This document shows, piece by piece, positions 18,739 through 27,771 of a DNA stretch of 64,000 nucleotides. Both the position numbers and the translations under genes were made by a program. The stretch comes from Chitinophaga pinensis (GTDB lineage: Bacteria; Bacteroidota; Bacteroidia; Chitinophagales; Chitinophagaceae), in contig CAMCAY010000006.1 in assembly GCA_945872815.1 (NCBI GenBank), positions 1 through 64,000 on the forward strand, written 5' to 3'. The notes beneath the pieces are model-generated. The model made no database searches and had not been told where the DNA came from. It was given only the letters and a program-made list of their open reading frames with translations. How positions within the stretch are numbered: position 1 is the stretch's first letter; every line of letters begins with the position of its first letter.

Positions 18739-19605
18739 TTGGCTTCAGAAAAGAAATTTACGTTCAACAGAAAAGACAGCAATAAAAAGGCTGAGATGAG
18801 TTTTGTTGACCACCTGGAAGCCCTTAGATGGCATATTGTAAGATCAGGTTTGGTTTGGCTTGCAGTTGCTATCGTTTTTTTCGTTAAAATTGACTGGATT
18901 TTTGATCATGTCATTTTTGCTCCGGCTCAATCAGATTTCATAACATACAGCGGATTGTGCAGGCTGGGTCATTTCTTTCATTTGGGTGATGCCTTGTGTA
19001 TGCCCCCTATCAATATACAATTACAGGGAAATACCATCAGCGGACCCTTTATGGCTGCTATTTCCATTGCTATGGTTGGCGGATTGATTGTAGCCTTCCC
19101 TTATCTTTTTTGGGAATTGTGGCTTTTTATAAAACCCGCACTTTCTCCTAAAGAACTAAAGTATTCAAGAGGAAGTATTTTCTGGGTAACCCTATGTTTC
19201 TTTTTAGGAGCCTTATTTGGATATTTTTTGCTGGCACCATTTACATTTAATTTTCTAGCTAATTTTAGCTTGGGTACTACAAATGCATACAAGTATATGC
19301 CAACGCTAGATGACTACATTGATACTTTAAACGAAATCGTTCTTGGATGCGGATTGTCTTTTGAATTACCTATTGTTGCCTATGTACTTGCAAAAATTGG
19401 ACTGGTTTCAGCGGACTTCCTTAGAAAATATAGAAAGTATGCTTTTGTAATTATTCTAATCCTTGCCGCAATTATTACTCCCTCACCCGATTGGACTAGT
19501 CAAATAATTGTTGCCGTTCCGCTTTTGTTATTATACGAAATCAGTGTTTTTATTGCAGCAAGAGTAGACAAAGCAAATAAAGAAAAGGATCGTGAATGGA
19601 GCTGA
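18739..19605 (+). CDS. tatC: Twin-arginine translocase subunit TatC
   Basis: TatC is the multi-spanning inner-membrane receptor for folded proteins with twin-arginine signals. The conserved cytoplasmic N-terminal segment MSFVDHLEALRWHI and the six hydrophobic helices are visible, including FPYLFWELWLFIKPALSPKE between helices. The annotated start is the TTG at 18739, giving 288 residues. The alternative is the ATG at 18796, which begins exactly at MSFVDHLEAL and is a safer choice if TTG is not used. It lies 12 bases after prfA. No tatA/tatB gene is in the window. Confidence 0.9.
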   Translation: MASEKKFTFNRKDSNKKAEMSFVDHLEALRWHIVRSGLVWLAVAIVFFVKIDWIFDHVIFAPAQSDFITYSGLCRLGHFFHLGDALCMPPINIQLQGNTISGPFMAAISIAMVGGLIVAFPYLFWELWLFIKPALSPKELKYSRGSIFWVTLCFFLGALFGYFLLAPFTFNFLANFSLGTTNAYKYMPTLDDYIDTLNEIVLGCGLSFELPIVAYVLAKIGLVSADFLRKYRKYAFVIILILAAIITPSPDWTSQIIVAVPLLLLYEISVFIAARVDKANKEKDREWS

Positions 19606-19681
19606 TAAAATCATTCAATTCTTTATATTAGTTTAAACATCACTTAAGAGGAATTACATTGTTGTCGGTTTTTTTTCTTTA

Positions 19682-19689
19682 TAATTTTG
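19682..19689 (+). promoter_or_regulatory. Putative -7 promoter box for rpiB
   Basis: TAATTTTG matches TAnnTTTG, with a TTG about 17 bases upstream (19662-19664) as a candidate -33 element. It predicts a leader of roughly a dozen bases before the rpiB ATG. Confidence 0.5.
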
Positions 19690-19707
19690 TTTTTAAATTT
19701 CACAACT

Positions 19708-20172
19708 ATGATTTCAAATTTCGTTTTCGATATTAATAAACCAATAGCAATTGGAGCAGATCATGCAGGTTTTGAATACAAGGAACAATTGAAACAATTC
19801 CTGTTAAATCTTCAATTCAATTTGCAAGATTTCGGCACTTACAGCCTTGATTCTGTTGATTATCCCGATTTCGCACACCCTGTTGCATTGGCAGTTGAAG
19901 AGAAAGTTGCCGCATTCGGAATTCTCATTTGCGGTAGCGCCAATGGTGTTGCTATTACAGCAAACAAACATGCTACTATTCGTGCGGCCATTTGTTGGAT
20001 CAATGAAATTGCTGTATTGGCTCGTAAACACAATGATGCTAATATCATTTGCATTCCTGCAAGATTTGTTGAAACTGCAGAAGCTGAAAAAATGATTACT
20101 TCGTTTATGAGCACAGCATTTGAGGGCGGAAGACACTTGAACAGAGTAAATAAAATTCCTTTTGGTAAATAG
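19708..20172 (+). CDS. rpiB: Ribose-5-phosphate isomerase B
   Basis: RpiB interconverts ribose 5-phosphate and ribulose 5-phosphate in the pentose phosphate pathway. The ATG at 19708 gives 154 residues; an upstream in-frame TTG at 19687 would place the start inside the promoter box. The phosphate-binding segment GADHAGFEYKEQLK is near the N-terminus and the active-site cysteine lies in ICGSANGVAITANKH. The gene is monocistronic or leads into the M28 peptidase gene 65 bases downstream. Confidence 0.93.
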   Translation: MISNFVFDINKPIAIGADHAGFEYKEQLKQFLLNLQFNLQDFGTYSLDSVDYPDFAHPVALAVEEKVAAFGILICGSANGVAITANKHATIRAAICWINEIAVLARKHNDANIICIPARFVETAEAEKMITSFMSTAFEGGRHLNRVNKIPFGK

Positions 20173-20237
20173 ATTTACAATAAAGAATATGTATATTAAT
20201 CCATATCATTTAAACTTCCTTCAAAAAACAAAGAAAA

Positions 20238-21812
20238 ATGAAAAAAATCCTACTATTATTAACTGTCCTTTTTTGCAATATATTGGTATTTGGTCAAATT
20301 GAAATTGCTAAAAAATATGCCTCTGTAATAAATGTATCTGGACTGAAAAAACACTTAAATGTCATTGCAAGTGATGCAATGGAGGGAAGAGAAACAGGGA
20401 CAGAAGGACAAAGAAAAGCAGCTGATTACATACAATCTCAATTTCAAGAAATAGGATTAATGTATCCTGAAGCACTGAAAGGTTATCAACAATTTTTTCC
20501 AATTGAGCAAGATTCTGTTTCAGAAACCAATCTCTCAATTGGGAAAGAGAAGCTGATATTCGGCAGTGATTTTATAGCCCCTGTTACAATGAACGAAAAC
20601 AGCTCATTCAGCGGTACTCAAGTAGTTTTTGTAGGCTATGGCATTGAAGATGAGAAATACTCTGACTATGCTAACATAGATGTGAAAGATAAAGTCGTTG
20701 TTTTTCTAAACGGAGAACCAAGGGAAAATAATCTATATATCATATCCGGAAAAGAAAAAGCTTCCAACTGGTCACGCTATGGACTTATAAAAAAACTGGA
20801 AACTGCCTATATGAAAGGGGCTGCAGGAGCTTTATATATCAACACTTCCCAAGAAACTTTCACACCGCAAATAATTGTAAATAGTCAAAAAGCAAGTACG
20901 TTTGAAAGAAAAACCACTGAAGGAAAACACAAAATCAATGTAGCAACCATCAATCATTACATTGCAAAAAAAATATTCGGTGCTGCTTTTGATGATATTA
21001 TTATAAAAGGAAAATCAGAAATTAGGTTAAGCGATTATCATATTGAAAAAACAATTTCAGTCAATTTTAATTTAACGAAAATCTCCACAGCAAAAACTTC
21101 TTCCAATGTCATAGGAGTTATTGAAGGCAGTGATAAAAAAGACGAATTTGTATTTTTAACTGCCCATTATGATCATTTGGGAAATCAAGCGGGGATAATT
21201 TACAATGGTGCAGATGATGACGGAAGCGGCACTGTTACAGTTATTCAAATGGCTGAGGCATTTGCAAAAGCAAAAAAAGAAGGGCACGGACCTAGGAGAA
21301 CAGTCGTATTTATGACAGTTAGTGGCGAAGAAAAAGGCCTTTGGGGATCGGAGTATTATTCCGACAATCCCATTTATCCTTTGGAAAAAACTTCTGTTGA
21401 TTTGAATACAGATATGATTGGCAGAATTGATACTGAAAGAAAAAAATCCGATACCGCAAAATATATGTATGTTGTTGGTCGTAATAAAATCAGTTCTGAA
21501 TTACCTGCTATCCTGGACAATGTCAACAACAATAGTACTCAACTTGTTTTAGATAAAAAATTTGACAATCCCGATGACCCCAATAGAATTTATTATAGAA
21601 GTGATCATTATAATTTTGCCAGAAAAGGAGTTCCGATTTTGTTTTTCTACGATGGAATGTTGAAGGCTGATTATCATAAACCTACTGATGATTTTGATAA
21701 AATTGAATGGCCTTTATTCGAAAAAAGGGCTCAATTGATTTTTTACACAGCTTGGGAAATTGCAAACAAAAATGAAATGCTGAAACGAGACATACCTTTG
21801 GATAACAATTAA
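20238..21812 (+). CDS. Exported M28-family zinc aminopeptidase
   Basis: The 524-residue protein has a signal peptide (MKKILLLLTVLFCNILVFGQ). A protease-associated-like insert comes next, then an M28 catalytic domain with metal ligands in LTAHYDHLG and YNGADDDGSGTV. The catalytic glutamates lie in SGEEKGLWGS, an aspartate in LNTDMIGRI, and the last histidine in YHKPTDDFD. All expected metal ligands are visible, so an active extracytoplasmic peptidase is likely. It probably works in peptide scavenging together with the other exported peptidases of this genome (S46, M1). Confidence 0.9.
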   Translation: MKKILLLLTVLFCNILVFGQIEIAKKYASVINVSGLKKHLNVIASDAMEGRETGTEGQRKAADYIQSQFQEIGLMYPEALKGYQQFFPIEQDSVSETNLSIGKEKLIFGSDFIAPVTMNENSSFSGTQVVFVGYGIEDEKYSDYANIDVKDKVVVFLNGEPRENNLYIISGKEKASNWSRYGLIKKLETAYMKGAAGALYINTSQETFTPQIIVNSQKASTFERKTTEGKHKINVATINHYIAKKIFGAAFDDIIIKGKSEIRLSDYHIEKTISVNFNLTKISTAKTSSNVIGVIEGSDKKDEFVFLTAHYDHLGNQAGIIYNGADDDGSGTVTVIQMAEAFAKAKKEGHGPRRTVVFMTVSGEEKGLWGSEYYSDNPIYPLEKTSVDLNTDMIGRIDTERKKSDTAKYMYVVGRNKISSELPAILDNVNNNSTQLVLDKKFDNPDDPNRIYYRSDHYNFARKGVPILFFYDGMLKADYHKPTDDFDKIEWPLFEKRAQLIFYTAWEIANKNEMLKRDIPLDNN

Positions 21813-21829
21813 TTGCCTTCATTATTCAG

Positions 21830-21837
21830 TACCTTTG
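21830..21837 (+). promoter_or_regulatory. Putative -7 promoter box for serC operon
   Basis: TACCTTTG followed by CAAAC is an excellent match to the TAnnTTTG box and lies 41 bases before the serC ATG. No perfect -33 TTTG stands at the expected distance. Confidence 0.5.
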
Positions 21838-21878
21838 CAAACAAATAAATTTAATATTAAAAGTAGTCTTTTGATTCC

Positions 21879-22946
21879 ATGATTCACAATTTCAATGCAG
21901 GCCCTTCCATTCTTCCTAAAGAAGTTTTTGAACAAGCGGCTGAAGCTATACTAAATTTTGATAATACCGGCTTGTCGATTTTGGAGTTTGGTCATCGTAC
22001 TTCTGAATTTACGGCCGTCATGGAAGAAGCGAGATTGCTGGCAAAGGAGTTAATGCATTTGGATGATGACCATCAGGTACTTTTTTTACATGGAGGGGCA
22101 TCTACCCAATTTATGCAAGTACCCATGAACTTATTAGACCCCAAAGATTGTGCAGCATACGCAGATACTGGGGTATGGAGCAGTAAAGCAATCAAAGAAG
22201 CGAAACTTTTTGGTAAAGTGGATGTAGTGTGTTCTTCAAAAGAAAAAAATTATAGTTTTATTCCGAAGAACTTTGCGGTGCCAAACGATGCAAAATATTT
22301 TCACATTACCACCAATAATACTATTTATGGAAGTCAGTGGAAACAAATACCAAATACAAGCAACATCATGGTTGCTGATATGAGCAGTGATATTTTGAGT
22401 CGGCAATTGGATTTCAATTCTTTCGGATTAATATATGCAGGCGCTCAAAAGAACATGGGACCTGCTGGTGTTTGCATGGTTGTTGTCAATGAAAATATAC
22501 TGGGGAAAACCAAAAGAGCAATTCCGACAATAATGGATTATCGGAACCATATTTCAGAGGGAAGTATGCTAAATACTCCCCCCGTATTTGCTGTATATGT
22601 TTGTTTGCTAACACTAAGGTGGTTAAAATCAATTGGTGGTTTAGCTGCCATAGAAAAAAAGAACATTGAAAAAGCGAATTTGCTATATAAAGAAATCGAC
22701 GACAATAAATTATTCTACTCTCAAATAGATAAAGAGGACAGAAGTAATATGAATGTGTGTTTTAGAATGAAAGATGAGTCACTTGAAAAAGTATTTTTGG
22801 AATACGCCATTAAACAAGGTATTTCAGGCATTAAGGGTCATCGGTTGTCAGGTGGTTTCAGAGCTTCTTTATACAATGCAATGCCATTAAGCAGTGTTCA
22901 AACCCTGACTGATATCATGCATCAATTTGCTTTGACTTACGGATAA
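21879..22946 (+). CDS. serC: Phosphoserine aminotransferase
   Basis: SerC transfers the amino group from glutamate to 3-phosphohydroxypyruvate in serine synthesis, and acts in pyridoxal phosphate synthesis in many bacteria. The 355-residue length is typical. The N-terminal HNFNAGPSILPKEV and the PLP-binding lysine in YAGAQKNMGPAG are clear, and the C-terminal GIKGHRLSGGFRASLYNAM is the family's phosphate-binding end. The next gene, a DUF1015 protein, is 61 bases downstream. These two genes are often neighbours in Bacteroidetes. Confidence 0.95.
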   Translation: MIHNFNAGPSILPKEVFEQAAEAILNFDNTGLSILEFGHRTSEFTAVMEEARLLAKELMHLDDDHQVLFLHGGASTQFMQVPMNLLDPKDCAAYADTGVWSSKAIKEAKLFGKVDVVCSSKEKNYSFIPKNFAVPNDAKYFHITTNNTIYGSQWKQIPNTSNIMVADMSSDILSRQLDFNSFGLIYAGAQKNMGPAGVCMVVVNENILGKTKRAIPTIMDYRNHISEGSMLNTPPVFAVYVCLLTLRWLKSIGGLAAIEKKNIEKANLLYKEIDDNKLFYSQIDKEDRSNMNVCFRMKDESLEKVFLEYAIKQGISGIKGHRLSGGFRASLYNAMPLSSVQTLTDIMHQFALTYG

Positions 22947-23007
22947 CAATATGATGTGAATCTATAATAGAATTGCTAATTTTACCAACCGATAATATTT
23001 ACTAAAA

Positions 23008-24237
23008 ATGATAACCATTTCTCCCTTTAAAGCTTTGCGACCCGATGCCCAATTCGCAAAACAAGTTGCTTCAAGACCATATGATGTCCTAAACAGCAAA
23101 GAAGCAAAAATTGAAGCGCAGGGAAATCCTTCTTCATTTTTGCACATTACCAAAAGTGAGATTGATTTACCCGATTCAATAGATATTCATTCTCAGGAAG
23201 TATATGAAAAGGCAAAAGAAAATCTACATGCATTTATAAGCAGAAATATTTTATTTCTGGAAAGTAAGCCCTGCTATTATATATACAGACTTATCATGAA
23301 TGGGAAAAGTCAAATCGGTTTAGTTTGTGGAAGTTCAGTAGATGACTATGAAAAAGATTTAATAAAAAAACATGAATTTACCCGACCAGAAAAAGAACTG
23401 GACAGAATCAATCATATTACAACAACCGGAGCTCAAACCGGCAATGTTTTTTTAGCGTACAAAAATGTAGATGAGATTGATCAAGTTATACACTCTTGGA
23501 TCAACGAAAAAAATCCCCAATACGATTTTTTAGCCGACGATCAAATTCAACACAGTATTTGGATTGTAAATACAGATGCTATCATTGAAAAAATAACTGA
23601 ACTTTTTAAAACAAAAGTCCCCTGCACCTATATTGCTGATGGACATCACAGAGCAGCCTCTGCCGCTAAAGTTCGTGCTTCCCTTGGCGATTCGGCTACA
23701 AAAGAATCCGACTATTTTCTAACTACCCTGTTTCCATCCAATCAATTGTATATAATGGATTATAACAGAGTAGTAAAAGATCTTGGAGGTTTAAGCGAAA
23801 AGGATTTTTTGGAAAAGCTCAACACCCATTTCTTTATAGAAAAAAGCCACACAGCATATAGACCCGAAAAACTTCATTATTTTGGACTATACCTTAATCA
23901 CCAATGGTATAAGTTAATTGCTAAAGAAAATACTTACACGAATGATCCTATAGGAGTATTGGATGTAACGATTTTACAGAACAACATACTGGATCCATTA
24001 TTGAATATCAAAGATCAGCGAACAGACAAAAGAATAGATTTTGTAGGTGGAATAAGAGGGCTGGAAGAATTGGAGAAAAGAGTTGATAGTGGTGATATGG
24101 TTTTAGCAATCAGTCTTTTTCCGGTGAGCATCCAACAATTGTTCGATATTGCTGATACCGGCAATGTGATGCCTCCAAAAAGCACTTGGTTTGAACCAAA
24201 ATTAAGAGATGGCCTGCTGACTCATTTAATCTCGTAA
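23008..24237 (+). CDS. DUF1015-family protein
   Basis: The 409-residue protein matches DUF1015 through PFKALRPDAQFAKQVASRPYD at the N-terminus, HEFTRPEKELDRINHI, the histidine-rich YIADGHHRAASAAKVR and a C-terminal GNVMPPKSTWFEPKLRDGLL. The DGHHR segment looks like an active or metal site. The biochemical function of the family is not established; its frequent association with serine biosynthesis genes suggests a link to serine or phosphoserine metabolism. It sits between serC and a TPR protein gene in the same orientation. Confidence 0.85.
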   Translation: MITISPFKALRPDAQFAKQVASRPYDVLNSKEAKIEAQGNPSSFLHITKSEIDLPDSIDIHSQEVYEKAKENLHAFISRNILFLESKPCYYIYRLIMNGKSQIGLVCGSSVDDYEKDLIKKHEFTRPEKELDRINHITTTGAQTGNVFLAYKNVDEIDQVIHSWINEKNPQYDFLADDQIQHSIWIVNTDAIIEKITELFKTKVPCTYIADGHHRAASAAKVRASLGDSATKESDYFLTTLFPSNQLYIMDYNRVVKDLGGLSEKDFLEKLNTHFFIEKSHTAYRPEKLHYFGLYLNHQWYKLIAKENTYTNDPIGVLDVTILQNNILDPLLNIKDQRTDKRIDFVGGIRGLEELEKRVDSGDMVLAISLFPVSIQQLFDIADTGNVMPPKSTWFEPKLRDGLLTHLIS

Positions 24238-24275
24238 ACCTCATAACCATTATTTCGCCTCAAGAAATAAATATA

Positions 24276-25277
24276 ATGACAAGATTACTGGTTTTATTTT
24301 TGCTGACCTCATCCTTGACGATTACAGTAAATGGACAGGATAGTCATTCCTATGACAGCCTTATAAGGAAATATATTTCTCTGCAAGATTATGAAAATGG
24401 AATCATACTTGCCAAAAGAGGACTTGCTGTTGAACCAGACAACAAAGAATTAAATAAAGACCTTGTTCTGTGTTATTATTTTCAAAACAATTTCGATAAA
24501 GCAATTGACTTATTGGTCAAATTGATTAATAAAAATATTGCTGACGACCAGTGTTTTCAAGTAGCAGGAGAAATATACAAACTTCAAAATCTCCCTAAAG
24601 ATGCAGAAATTATATTTCAAAAAGGAATTCTACGATACCCCAACAATGGACCGATGTACAACGAAATAGCTAATTTGCTTTGGGAACAAAAAAATGAAAA
24701 TGCCATCTCTTATTGGGAAAAAGGAATTGAAATGGATCCTAATTATTCAAAAAACTATTTTAACGCTGCGGGTTATTATTCATTCAAAAAAAACTGGCTA
24801 AGGACTATCCTGTACGCTGAAATATTTGTAAACCTTGAGTCTTTCAGTGATAAAACAAATGAAGTAAAAGAACTTTTACTCAATGCCTATAAATATATGC
24901 TGATTAAAAGAGAATCCGATTTGATTGGTGAATACAAAAGTAAATTTTCGGAATTTTTCATAAAGAACCTTTTTACACAAAAAGAAATCAATGATACAAT
25001 AATCAACACTGATGAATTAATAAAAATCAGAACCCGATTTATACTGAATTGGTTTGATAAAAATACATCCCCATTTCCTTATAAATTATTTGATTATCAC
25101 CTTGAATTACTTCAAAATGGACTTTTTGAAGCATACAATCAATGGTTGTTTGGCGCCTCGGATAATCTAGCCGTTTTCCATCTTTGGAAACAGCGTCACA
25201 GCGTTGAATATGATGAATTTATTCATTTACAAAAATCAAGGCTATTCAAAATTCCTACAAACCAATATTATCAATAA
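24276..25277 (+). CDS. Exported tetratricopeptide-repeat protein
   Basis: The 333-residue protein has a signal peptide ending near TVNGQ. Helical repeats of about 34 residues follow in the first half (for example ENGIILAKRGLAVEPDNKEL and NAISYWEKGIEMDPNYSKN), matching TPR repeats. The second half has no recognised domain. TPR domains mediate protein-protein contacts, and here they would act in the periplasm. It is 38 bases after the DUF1015 gene and 30 bases before the acyl-CoA synthetase gene, so an operon is likely. The partner is unknown. Confidence 0.75.
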   Translation: MTRLLVLFLLTSSLTITVNGQDSHSYDSLIRKYISLQDYENGIILAKRGLAVEPDNKELNKDLVLCYYFQNNFDKAIDLLVKLINKNIADDQCFQVAGEIYKLQNLPKDAEIIFQKGILRYPNNGPMYNEIANLLWEQKNENAISYWEKGIEMDPNYSKNYFNAAGYYSFKKNWLRTILYAEIFVNLESFSDKTNEVKELLLNAYKYMLIKRESDLIGEYKSKFSEFFIKNLFTQKEINDTIINTDELIKIRTRFILNWFDKNTSPFPYKLFDYHLELLQNGLFEAYNQWLFGASDNLAVFHLWKQRHSVEYDEFIHLQKSRLFKIPTNQYYQ

Positions 25278-25307
25278 CTTAGGATTTTATTAACCAGATT
25301 TCACCAC

Positions 25308-27107
25308 ATGGAAAAACATATAAATAAGCCCACACGCTTATTCGACTTTCTTTATTATCAACAGCAATTTTTCCAAAAAGAAGATATGTTAGCCATGAAG
25401 GAAAATGGCCAATGGAGAAAATACAGCACCCAGGAAATTATTGATAATGCCAACAGATTAAGTGCCGGCTTGCTAAAATTGGGATTGGGTAAAAAAGAAA
25501 TGACTCCGGAAATGCAGGATAAAATTGCCGTCATTTCAAAAAACAGACCTGAATGGTTGATACTTGACCTGGCTTGTCAACAAATAGGCGTACTGCTTTG
25601 TCCTATATATCCAACAACTAACCAAAGTGAAATTGAATTCATATTGAATGATGCTTCAGTGAAATCGTTATTTATAAGTGGGGGAGAAATGATTGAAAAG
25701 TTATCAGGAATGATAAATAATGTTTCCTCATTGGAAAATATTTTCAGCTTTGAATATTTGAAGGAATATCAAAATTGGAATACTATAACTGAAAATATTA
25801 CTGAGACGGATTTACAAGAAGTGAATTTAATTAAAAATAGTATTCTACCCGAACATTGTGCTACTATCATTTACACATCAGGAACAACCGGATTTCCAAA
25901 AGGAGTGATGCTTTCTCATAAAAATATTGTCAGTAATGTATTGAATGCTGTTAATAGTTTTCCATTCCCGAAAATGACCACAGCAAGAGCTTTGAGTTTT
26001 CTGCCACTTAACCACATCTTCGAAAGAGTGGCCTCCTATATTTACATTTATTCAGGCATTTCCATTTATTATGCGGAAAGTATGGAAACCATTGGAGAAA
26101 ATTTAAAAGAAGTTAAACCCACATTATTTACAACTGTACCGAGACTGCTTGAAAAAACCTTTGAAAAAATACTTCAAAAAGGAGCAGAATTAAAAGGTAT
26201 TAAAAGGAAATTATTTTTCTGGTCTTTATCAGTTGCTGAAAAATATGACAATTTGCAAAATGGAGGTTGGTTTTATAATGCACAGTTGGCACTTGCAAAC
26301 AAAATTATTTTTAATAAATGGAGAGATGCTTTAGGGGGAAATATTCAATTTATCATTACAGGTGGTGCTGCTTGTCAATTAAAATTGCTCAGAATATTCA
26401 ATGCTGCTAAAATACCTGTATATGAGGGTTACGGGCCTACAGAAAACAGTCCAGTTATCAGTGTTAACTGTCAAAAAAATGGGGGAACAAAATATGGAAC
26501 TGTTGGCTTGGTCATCGATGGACAAGATGTAAAACTGGAAGAAGATGGAGAAATATGTGTTAAAGGACCAAGTGTCATGATGGGTTACTATAAAAGGGAA
26601 GATTTAACCAATGAAGTCATCAAGAATGGTTGGTTACATACAGGAGATATTGGTGTTTTTGAAGACGGGAAATATTTAAAAATTACAGACAGAAAAAAAG
26701 AGCTTTTTAAAACAAGTGGCGGAAAATATGTAGCACCTCAGGCAATAGAAAACAAATTGAAGGAATCTCCTTTCATTGAACAAATAATGGTAGTTGGAGC
26801 GGATAAAAAATTTGTGTCTGCATTGATAGTACCTAGTTTCACACAATTAAAAAAATGGATGGAAAATAACAATATCCCATTTTTATCAAAGCAAGAGATC
26901 ATTCTGCATCCTACAATTGTTTTACATTTTGAAGAAATAATTACCAGTTTCAATCCAAATTTTAATCAAGTAGAGCAAATTAAAAAAATTGCTTTGCTTT
27001 CCGATGAATGGAGTGTGGAAACTGAAGAATTAACGCCTAAATTAAGTATGAAAAGAAAAGTGATAATGGAAAAATACCATCTGCACATTCAAAAGCTTTA
27101 TGAATAA
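25308..27107 (+). CDS. AMP-dependent long-chain acyl-CoA synthetase
   Basis: The 599-residue enzyme has the ATP/AMP signature IIYTSGTTGFPKGVMLSH, the adenylate-binding YEGYGPTENSP and the hinge region NGWLHTGDIGVF. The C-terminal KITDRKKELFKTSGGKYV carries conserved lysines. It should activate fatty acids to acyl-CoA via acyl-AMP, in the cytoplasm or at the inner membrane. Length and motifs match the FadD-like group common in Bacteroidetes. It is the last gene of the serC-oriented run and is convergent with the response-regulator gene. Confidence 0.92.
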   Translation: MEKHINKPTRLFDFLYYQQQFFQKEDMLAMKENGQWRKYSTQEIIDNANRLSAGLLKLGLGKKEMTPEMQDKIAVISKNRPEWLILDLACQQIGVLLCPIYPTTNQSEIEFILNDASVKSLFISGGEMIEKLSGMINNVSSLENIFSFEYLKEYQNWNTITENITETDLQEVNLIKNSILPEHCATIIYTSGTTGFPKGVMLSHKNIVSNVLNAVNSFPFPKMTTARALSFLPLNHIFERVASYIYIYSGISIYYAESMETIGENLKEVKPTLFTTVPRLLEKTFEKILQKGAELKGIKRKLFFWSLSVAEKYDNLQNGGWFYNAQLALANKIIFNKWRDALGGNIQFIITGGAACQLKLLRIFNAAKIPVYEGYGPTENSPVISVNCQKNGGTKYGTVGLVIDGQDVKLEEDGEICVKGPSVMMGYYKREDLTNEVIKNGWLHTGDIGVFEDGKYLKITDRKKELFKTSGGKYVAPQAIENKLKESPFIEQIMVVGADKKFVSALIVPSFTQLKKWMENNNIPFLSKQEIILHPTIVLHFEEIITSFNPNFNQVEQIKKIALLSDEWSVETEELTPKLSMKRKVIMEKYHLHIQKLYE

Positions 27108-27124
27108 ATTTCTGCAGTTACAAA

Positions 27125-27760
27125 TTATTTGAAAATCAATTTGTTTTCCAAGGAATATAAAACCATTTCTGCATTTGTTTTAAAATTCATTTTCGCAAGA
27201 ATTCTGGAACGGTAAGTACTCACAGTTGTGTTACTCAAAGACATGTTATGAGCAATTTCGGAAATTGAACTACCTGCTGCAAGCATTTTCATTACTTCAA
27301 ACTCTCTATCTGACAAGTAATCATGAGCAGGTTTTAAAATCTCCATTGAATTCCTGATTCTTAAGTTTTTTTCTGTTTCAGGGGAAATATACTTTTTGCC
27401 TTTCAATACAATTTTAACAGCATTTACTAGTTCTTCCGGTGCAAGATCCTTACTAATATATCCAGAAGCTCCAGCTTTTAGTACCCTGATTGCATATTGA
27501 CTTTCCGGATGAATGCTGAGGATTAATATTGGAATGCCTGAATTTATTTCTTTTATTTGTGTAATTACATCTAACCCTGATTTGCCAGGCATAGACAAAT
27601 CACTTAAAACAACATCGTATTTCTTTTGCTGAATTTTTTTGATTATGGAATCGGCATCAACTGCTTCTTCAATATTCGCTTCAGGAAAACCTTCTTTTAA
27701 TATCTGGTGAAGACCCCTTCTAACAACTGAATGATCATCTGCTATCAGTATTTCTATCAT
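27125..27760 (-). CDS. NarL/FixJ-type response regulator
   Basis: The 211-residue protein has a receiver domain with acidic pocket ADDH (residues 7-10), the phospho-acceptor Asp54 in VLSDLSMPGKSG and a conserved lysine in YISKDLAPEEL. The C-terminal LuxR helix-turn-helix is at about residues 149-190 (LSDREFEVMKMLAAG, then NTTVSTYRSRIL). It lies 11 bases downstream of the sensor kinase gene, so the two form a two-component pair. Its target promoters cannot be deduced. Confidence 0.94.
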   Translation of the reverse strand: MIEILIADDHSVVRRGLHQILKEGFPEANIEEAVDADSIIKKIQQKKYDVVLSDLSMPGKSGLDVITQIKEINSGIPILILSIHPESQYAIRVLKAGASGYISKDLAPEELVNAVKIVLKGKKYISPETEKNLRIRNSMEILKPAHDYLSDREFEVMKMLAAGSSISEIAHNMSLSNTTVSTYRSRILAKMNFKTNAEMVLYSLENKLIFK

Positions 27761-27771
27761 GATACAATTTA